Positions 57,272-64,000 of a DNA stretch of 64,000 nucleotides are shown here, piece by piece. The position numbers and the translations under genes are program-made. This DNA comes from Dryas octopetala (taxonomy: Eukaryota; Streptophyta; Magnoliopsida; Rosales; Rosaceae), in NCBI GenBank assembly GCA_963921425.1, contig OY992836.1, positions 17,439,614-17,503,613 of the forward strand, given 5' to 3'. Under the pieces are notes generated by a model that made no database searches, had not been told where the DNA came from, and was given only the letters and a program-made list of their open reading frames with translations. The first letter of the stretch is position 1. Each line of letters begins with the position of its first letter.

Positions 57272-57580
57272 TCATCTAGTTAGTTTATGTGGTTTCATGC
57301 AATCATGGAAACAATCGATGTAATGGAGGGAACCAAATCCGGTTGGAAGGCAAGTAAGTACAGCGCACTTTGCAACATGATCCAAGAATTTTGGAATATG
57401 ACTTAAGATACTATCTGATAATGGAGAAGCAGAAAGTACAGAATATTGAGATCTTGAGAGAGAGGGAGAGGGTGAGGGAGGGTCCTCTGCTTGTGTTACA
57501 ATATGATCAGAAGTTGCTATAAGCAAAATGATCAACATGTTAATTGTCACTATGCCTCTCCTCACATTAATTTCAGCCAT
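57272..57580 (-). CDS. Type-B-like small secreted protein, tandem copy 3
   Basis: The third copy of the 102-residue secreted protein, identical in translation to copies 1 and 2. It is the copy nearest the intact ankyrin gene and, in a single-unit ancestor, would have been its neighbour about 4.4 kb away in divergent orientation. Confidence 0.75.
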   Translation of the reverse strand: MAEINVRRGIVTINMLIILLIATSDHIVTQAEDPPSPSPSLSRSQYSVLSASPLSDSILSHIPKFLDHVAKCAVLTCLPTGFGSLHYIDCFHDCMKPHKLTR

Positions 57581-58508
57581 GTCGATCGATCTCTTGAAGA
57601 TTATCTAAATTTGTGAATAATTTTAAGTGAAGGACCAAACGATGCATGCATGATCATTTTATAGGAGTACAATGTTCAAAACGAAAATTATTTCTTTTGA
57701 AAAGAAAATGCATGCAATAAATGAAATTATTAATAAATATAGAAAAGTTGAAATTACAGTTGATTTTTGCCTTTTGGTGAAATATACTAGCTAGCTAGTT
57801 TAATTTTTTGAATAATAAAAGGTTGTCTCCGAATTATTGACGTCACAATTCACAAATTCACATTGATTTATGAGTTATATGTAATTGGTCTTTGATTACG
57901 TACAGTCATAAAACCTACCTTACTGGGCAGTCTGGGCCGGAATGAATAAATTACCAAACTTTGATTACCAGAAGTTAATTACTATTAGAAAATGGCTAAT
58001 TAAATAAAATAATCAATTGTTTAAATGAAGCGAGAGAAGACTGTCTGGTACACGAAAGCTGGTCTAGGACACCCTCGATTACCCAAAAAAAATTCTACAA
58101 GGTATGATCCATTTTATTAACTGCCCAAAAGAAATTTTACTTAAAACCAATATTATACTTAATGAAAAGCCACCATGAACATAAACAAAACACATATATG
58201 GGTGCAAATTATACACGTATATGCGTATTTCTTGAATATCATAATGGCACTGTCCACTGGCGGATCCACTAAAGGAAGCAGGGGGTCCGGCGACCCTCCG
58301 AACGCCAGAGCACGAAGCCTTGAACCACCTTTGATTACATTGAACGTCAACAATTAACAGTTCACAAGTAATATATTACATTGATTTATGAGTTATAATT
58401 GGCCTTTGATTACAGCCATAAAACCTTGCTTATCTCCAAATGAATAAATTATCAAACTTTAATTACCATAAGCTACTATTAGAAAATGGCTAATTAAATA
58501 ATTAGTTG

Positions 58509-59035
58509 TAGGGGTGGGCATCGGGCGGGTGGGAGCCCAAACCATCTCCAACTAGACGGCTCGGGACTAAACAGGTAGGATCTCAGTCGGGAACGGGTCG
58601 GAAACGGTCGGAAAATGGGTTGGCCGGGAAGGAGAAGCAGAAGCAGAAGAGATAAGATGCCAAGAAGGAAAAGGTGGCTTGCCTGAGAAATGGTGGCTGG
58701 TGGAGGTGGTTCTTGTGCTGCAATGGTGGACGATAGTGGACAGTGACGGAAATAGAGGTGGTTGGTGGCAGAAATAGAGGTGGTTGGTGGCGGAATGGAG
58801 GTGGACAGTGACGGAAATGGAGGTGGTTGCAGACTTGCAGTGCCTGAGAAGATGGTGGCTACTGGCTTTCCTGAGAAAATGGTGGATAGAAGCTTGGTGA
58901 GCGGTCCGGCTTCGACGGTCCGTGGAAGGGGGCGGGCCGACATTGGCCCGTTAGTGATCGGACGGGTCAGCTTATTGCTTGGTGGGTCAGTGGGGGTAGG
59001 CGGGCCAAGTTCGGACGGGTTGATGCCCCGTCCTA
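58509..59035. mobile_element. hAT-like MITE (unit 3 copy)
   Basis: The unit-3 counterpart of the element at 45977-46503, with the same termini and ATTAGTTG flanks. Confidence 0.9.
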
Positions 59036-59432
59036 ATTAGTTGTTTAAATGAAGCGAGAAGCCTTTCAATTTTCTTTATTATTATTTTTTTTTTTTTGTA
59101 AAGAGAAGACTTCCAATTAAAAGTTACTAATTAATTACAAGGTATGAGCCATTTTAAACTTCCAAAAGAAATTTTACTTAAAACCAATGAGGAAAATTTC
59201 ATTTTTTGGGGTGGGCAAAATTTTATAAAAATACCAAGATATTTTCGTCATGATTTCGGAAATTGCGCCGAAATTTTGGCGAAAATATCTGCTGAGAAAG
59301 AGGAATGGTGAGAGAGAAATAGATGAGAGAGATGAGACCTGGTGTGTTGCTGCTGGAAGAGAGAAAAATTGGGGTTTTGAGATAATTTTTGATTTGTTTA
59401 TCATATTACTGTGTTACGAAGGTTAGTATAAG

Positions 59433-59558
59433 GATCTAAGATTGGAGGAACTGAAGCGAATCGTTTTGGAGAACTCTGCAGAGTCTGAGTCTCAGAGAGA
59501 CAATGAGAAGAAAGCCCTGCGAGACTTGTTGAGGGAGAAGAGGTTGGCATTGTTGTAA
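59433..59558 (+). pseudogene. Coding-gene fragment (unit 3 copy)
   Basis: The unit-3 counterpart of the frame at 46901-47026, with the same stop codon. Confidence 0.45.
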
Positions 59559-61966
59559 AAATTCAGTGTGTGTGTGTGTGTTGCGCTGGTAATGAGTTTT
59601 TCAACCAACATGACAGATGTGTCCTTTGCTCATCTGTTTGATGGGCTTTTAAAAGTCCAGATGGCTCTGAGTGTTTGGGGCCTTTGGGCTCTTCAATAAA
59701 TAGTATTTTGGCTCAGAATAATTATATTGTAATACTTATTTAATTCATTATATTGAATTCATGATATTGCATTATTTTTAAATAATGATATTGCACTATA
59801 TTCATCTTATTGCATTATATTATACTTATTTAATTCATAATTTAATATTATCATATAAATAAATTTGAGGTATTATTTATATACTTATTAATTAGTGACT
59901 TATTTTTTTAACAGTATTTGTCTCCCGTACGCATTATATTCACTTTATATCACATGAAATCTATTATATAATTTAATTTTTTTCAATATTTTTTATCAAT
60001 GTAGTAAATAATATGTTAAATAAATATAATATCAAGTTTCATTCAAAATTTTCATATTTTAATAACAATTTTTATCATTTTTGTCTAATTTTATTAAATC
60101 AAATTTTCATATAAATTTTAATTAAAATTTCTTCGAAACTGAAATTTTATTCTTTGCTTAAAACCAATATACTTCAGGAAAAGCCACCATAAATATACAC
60201 AAAAGACATATATGACTGCAAATTATACACTAATGGCTGTCAAATCTTACATATATATATAAATAAATTCTAGATCATTCCAATTATCTTTGAGGATTTT
60301 ATGATCATTCGTAGAGGTGGATTGACAATTATGTATTAATATATTATTGCATGATCAAGTGGCCGAAAGCTGTGGGTAACCTGCTAAGACAGCTGCGCGC
60401 ATGACGAATTTTAAGGATTTTTCTTGTTGAATTGTAAAATGCTTTCATGTGTAATGCTTAATTTATGAATTTATTATTACAACGTACATCAGTACATGAA
60501 CAAATGCTTAATTTGTCCGAGTAGTGAATAGTTTTACAAATTAATAATGCTAGTTGTCCCATATTTTTTTTCTCACATTTGTATCTCATTTGATATGTCA
60601 TTACTTTACTGGAAAGGTATTTTCTTTTCCTTTTTTAAGTTTTTTTTTTTTAATTTTTAGTATCCAATGTATGAATGTCATGTAAAATGGTATAAAATTA
60701 TGATATAAAAATGTGGTAAGTGTAACTTACTGTTTACAAATATTATACTACTGGGCATCAATAGGGAAAAAACACAGGCACACATACACAGAAGATAGAC
60801 ATCAATTCAAAAGAATAATGTTTTTTTTTAAGACAGCGATGTACCTTTGATTAGAAAAGAATCGGCTTTTGTTTTACAAACTAATCTTTATCTTCTTCCA
60901 CTAACTTGATCCCCGGATAATTCTTCTTAGTGATTCTCAACATCATCAAGAGTCTATAAATAAATAAAACAAACAAACAAACAAGAATAATTCCAATCAT
61001 CTACTTTTGTTTTTGTGGAAATTCCAACCATCCACTTGTTCGTTCACATAGTAGAATTAATGGACGATTTGCATTGATACATTGTAAAAATTAGATTATC
61101 TAATTTAAAATTAATTATTAATTAATAAAGAAACTCAAAACCTTATATACTTGTGAGATTTGGAATCTTTACTATTCTTATTTTTCTTGTTTTTTTAATT
61201 TTAATTATTTATCACAAATCTAAAAAGAGTGTGATTCCGCACTCATTATTAAAATGTATTATAAATTAAGTTCTTTGTTACGCTGACACCCTTAAATATA
61301 TAACTAAAATTAAAAATCAAGTAAAACATAATAGAAGATCTAAATGTATATTGTGATACATGCATGACTTAAAATTTAACATTTTTAATATGAGCTAGGT
61401 TTAAGAAATTCTTTAATATAATAGTAACATCATATAATATAATATGTTAATGCTTCTAAAAAGTGGGTTCAAAACTGGGTATTAATCTATCTAAATTATA
61501 TCACCGTATACTCTAAATTCTAAACTCATATCCTACATATTGAGTGGATGTATAATATCATCTCAACTGTTACTAACATATTACACCATTGGAGGAGGTC
61601 AACCCCCCTTTCTTGTGCCCAAGTTTTCCTTCCATTTCTTGTACTAAACGACATGGGCATTGGGTCAGATGTTATTTTACCATATGCTCCATATTGGAGA
61701 AGAAAGCTCACGAGGTCAATAGTCAAAACTACATATGGAAGCTTCCAAGGGTCCTAGTGTACCACCTTGAGGCGGTTGATGGAAGCAAAGCACCTTCTTT
61801 AATTAACTAATCAAGTTTCAGACTTTAATTCGATTGGTCAAATCCCGTTGGCCGCAACCTCCATTTTTTTATCTTCAGCAGTAGCTTTCGCAGTACCAGA
61901 TCCATTGATCCATCTGAAGCTAAAGGACTTCTCAGCAAACCCAGAGGAGAAACTAGAGCGAAGAAG

Positions 61967-63972
61967 ATGGAGAAGAAGCTTTTGGGTGCAGCTATGGAGG
62001 GAAGTGTGGCGACCCTTAAAGATCTACTCCAAGAAGACCCGCTTGTTCTTGACAGAACTCTGGTTTCTTGCTTCTCCGAGACCCCACTTCACATAGCTTC
62101 GATGTTGGGTCATTTGGGTTTCGTCAAGGAGTTACTGAGTCACAAGCCCGAGTTGGCCTCCGAGTTGGACTCGAGGGGTTCGACGCCTCTCCACCTCGCC
62201 GCAGCAAAAGGGCACGCGGGGGTTGTCAAAGAGCTGCTTTTGGTGGATCCGGGGACCTGCTTGGTGAGGAACGAAGATGGGAGGACAGCCCTCCACGTGG
62301 CAGCCATCAAGGGGCGAGTTAAGGTGGTCAGTGAGTTGGTCCGAGTCAACGTTGAGTCGACTCGCGCGTTGACTGACAGAGGTGAGACTGTGCTGCACTT
62401 GTGCGTTGGGCATAATCGGTTGGAGGGGTTGAAGGTTTTGGTTGACGCTATTGGTAAAGATCATGAGCTTGTGAATTGGAAGGATTGTGATGGTAACACC
62501 ATTTTGCATATTGCTATGGCCAAGAAGCAAATTGAGGTATTCTTCTTTAAGTTTTTTATTGTCTATAACTCAATGATCTTTAGAAACCATACTGATTTTT
62601 ATGTTTTAAAACTATTAATTGATGCTTATGAAATTTGGGATTTGGAGATAAGCATATGCAATCTTTTTGGTTTTTTTTTTTTGGTAGAAAGCTTGTGCAA
62701 TCTTTTAGCAATATAGTTTTTAATGTTAAATGCATTAGTAAAAGAAGATATTTTTGCGTTTGGAGATGAAATGGGATTAGGGGTTAGCTGTAGTTGCAGT
62801 TTAGGAACAAGGAAACATGAGAACAGGATAATACACAAGCCCTTGTTGGTAGTTTTCTGTTTATTAATGGCATTTCCCATTTTCCCACTTGAGAAACTTT
62901 GCAGCTTTGATTAGAGCTCATATCAGAAACATTAAACATGCAGCAGTTAGAGATTATTGACATTAATAAGTTATAGAAATTGGTTCATTATGTAAGTTGA
63001 ATCATACTGTGTTTGTCCTGCTGAACATTTGTTAAATTCTACTTTACATCTCTTAAAAGTGACTGAATTTGTGTGGTTAGTTGCAACTTTCTTTACAACA
63101 TAGGTGTTTGTGAATTTGTGCAGATCATTAAGTTCTTGCTTACTACCGGAGTGCATGTGAATGCGTTGAATTCAAACAGCTCTACGGCTTTAGACATTCT
63201 AATGCAGAGTCCTAGAGATTTGAGGGATATGGAGATTCAGGATTCTCTTCAAAGTGTAGGGGCTAAAAGTGCAAAGGATGTATGTCCCATTGTGCACAAC
63301 TGGGTTCCAACAAAAGAACGTCAGATGACAAGACGTCTAGGTTCAGCAGTATCCTCAAAGGAGAGTGATTCTAAGAAACCAGCTGCGAATCAGAAGCCTA
63401 GTGATTGGCTTGGTAGGAAGAGAAGTTCATTGATGGTGGTGGCATCTCTACTTGCAACTATAGCCTTCCAAGCTGCAATAACCCCACCAGGAGGTGTTTG
63501 GCAGGATGACCTGAAAGTCGATGAAAATGGCAACCCTGTGGACAAACCTCACTCCGTAGGAACATCTGTCATGGCATATAACCAGGCAAAAGAGTATGGT
63601 CTATTCATGATTTTTAACACAATCTCTTTCCTTACATCCCTAAGCATAATCCTTCTGCTTGTTAGTGGGCTACCTATAAAACGGAGGAGGTGGATGTGGA
63701 TACAAATGGTCATAATGTGGGTTGCCATCACTACGCTAGTAATAACTTACTTCATCGCTCTCCGTCACATGTCACCTGATGACCAAGATGTGCAAGGCAC
63801 GTTGCGTCAGGTAACAGAGATATCAGTCTTGACATGGTTGTGTTTGATGCTTGTTGTTTTCGTAGGCAATGTTATTCGTATGAATTTATGGGTTCTCAGA
63901 AAGTATGGTTATATTAAGCAAAAAGAGGAAGGACCATCAGCTACAATTGATGATGAGCTGGATGAGGTATAA
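61967..63972 (+). CDS. Ankyrin-repeat PGG-domain membrane protein, BDA1/ACD6-like (intact)
   Basis: Two exons (61967-62536 and 63124-63972) join in phase to give 472 residues. The N-terminal half holds about five ankyrin repeats, for example ETPLHIASMLGHLGFVKELL, GSTPLHLAAAKGHAGVVKEL and GRTALHVAAIKGRVKVVSEL. After a Lys/Ser-rich linker comes the PGG domain: helix SSLMVVASLLATIAFQAAI (about 292-310) followed by TPPGGVWQDD, then three more membrane helices at about 350-374, 381-403 and 422-441. Four membrane segments and this length fit the BDA1-like branch of plant ankyrin-TM proteins. Relatives ACD6 and BDA1 act in immune signalling and cell-death control at membranes. The specific role here is inferred from the family. 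Only this copy among three is complete. Confidence 0.93.
62537..63123 (+). other. Intron of the ankyrin gene
   Basis: A GT-AG intron of 587 bp in phase 0, T-rich before the TTTGTGCAG acceptor. In-frame read-through from exon 1 would end at 62716 after adding non-homologous residues. The intron call is supported because ankyrin homology resumes exactly at 63124 (IIKFLLTTGVHVNAL). Confidence 0.9.
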
Positions 63973-64000
63973 ATTGAGGATTACAGTGAATAGAAATCTC

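Larger units (their letters stand above)
43861..62324. repeat. Direct tandem triplication of a ~6.27-kb unit
   Basis: Three head-to-tail units: 43861-49792 (5,932 bp), 49796-56058 and 56062-62324 (both 6,263 bp plus a 3-base junction). Every predicted ORF and repeat in unit 2 recurs exactly 6,266 bases later in unit 3. From about 44660 to its end unit 1 is also offset by exactly 6,266 with no difference I could find. Only its first ~0.8 kb differs: single-base changes, a 4-base indel and absence of the foldback element at 50301. Each unit carries one type-B secreted gene, a hAT-like element, a coding-gene fragment and the 5' part of an ankyrin gene. Real recent duplication or an assembly repeat error are both possible. 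Confidence 0.95.

Noticed and set aside
43861-62324. CRISPR-like or satellite array
   Set aside because: The repeat period is 6.27 kb with genes inside, and the organism is a plant. It is a segmental tandem duplication, not a CRISPR or simple satellite.
62132-62530. 132-codon antisense ORF in ankyrin exon 1
   Set aside because: It is the complement of a codon-biased ankyrin exon. The sense frame has clear ankyrin repeats and continues into the PGG exon.

Overview
The window is nuclear DNA from a flowering plant, most likely a eudicot. It is AT-rich. Genes have several short exons with GT-AG introns, and the recognisable products are plant-specific or plant-typical. Short non-autonomous transposons, SINEs and LINE debris are plentiful. 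A rosid/Rosaceae-type genome is my guess from overall style, not something the sequence proves.

Layout. (1) 0-12.7 kb is a conventional gene-dense segment with three multi-exon genes on the + strand: an NF-YA (CCAAT-box HAP2) transcription factor with a miR169-like site in its 3' UTR, a WAV2/BEM46-type membrane alpha/beta-hydrolase, and an Alfin1-like PHD-finger histone reader. (2) 12.7-43 kb is a repeat-rich accessory region holding a cluster of tiny intronless genes, nearly all on the - strand, for secreted cysteine-rich proteins. Interspersed are foldback and terminal-inverted-repeat elements with clear target-site duplications, SINEs, a 5'-truncated LINE and a large segmental duplication. 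(3) 43.86-62.32 kb is a direct triplication of a unit of about 6.27 kb. Each unit carries one secreted Cys-rich gene, a hAT-like element, a fragment of an unidentified coding gene and the 5' part of an ankyrin gene. (4) The third unit runs into the only complete copy of that ankyrin gene, a BDA1/ACD6-type ankyrin-PGG membrane protein (61967-63972). The two upstream ankyrin copies are cut after residue 119.

The most interesting content is the secreted cysteine-rich cluster. By spacing its members fall into three types. Type C has six cysteines (CX3CX3CX12-13CX3CX4C). Type B has only the inner four (CX3-4CX12CX3C). Type A has only the outer and innermost ones (CX7CX11-12CX7-8C). Types A and B look like two different four-cysteine subsets of the six-cysteine C frame. 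Each lacks exactly the cysteines that would form one disulfide in a nested helical hairpin (A lacks C2-C5, B lacks C1-C6). All share a signal peptide ending near (Q)AED/ADD and, mostly, a Ser/Pro-rich linker. Two A genes are frameshifted in the linker, and two further copies (one B-like, one C-like) survive only as signal-peptide remnants, so the cluster is turning over by duplication and decay. A secreted defence, signalling or reproductive peptide role beside an immune-type ankyrin receptor is plausible, but this is inference.

The triplication needs independent confirmation. Units 2 and 3 look identical, while unit 1 differs from them only in its first ~0.8 kb. Recent unequal exchange and an assembly or haplotype artefact would both explain this.
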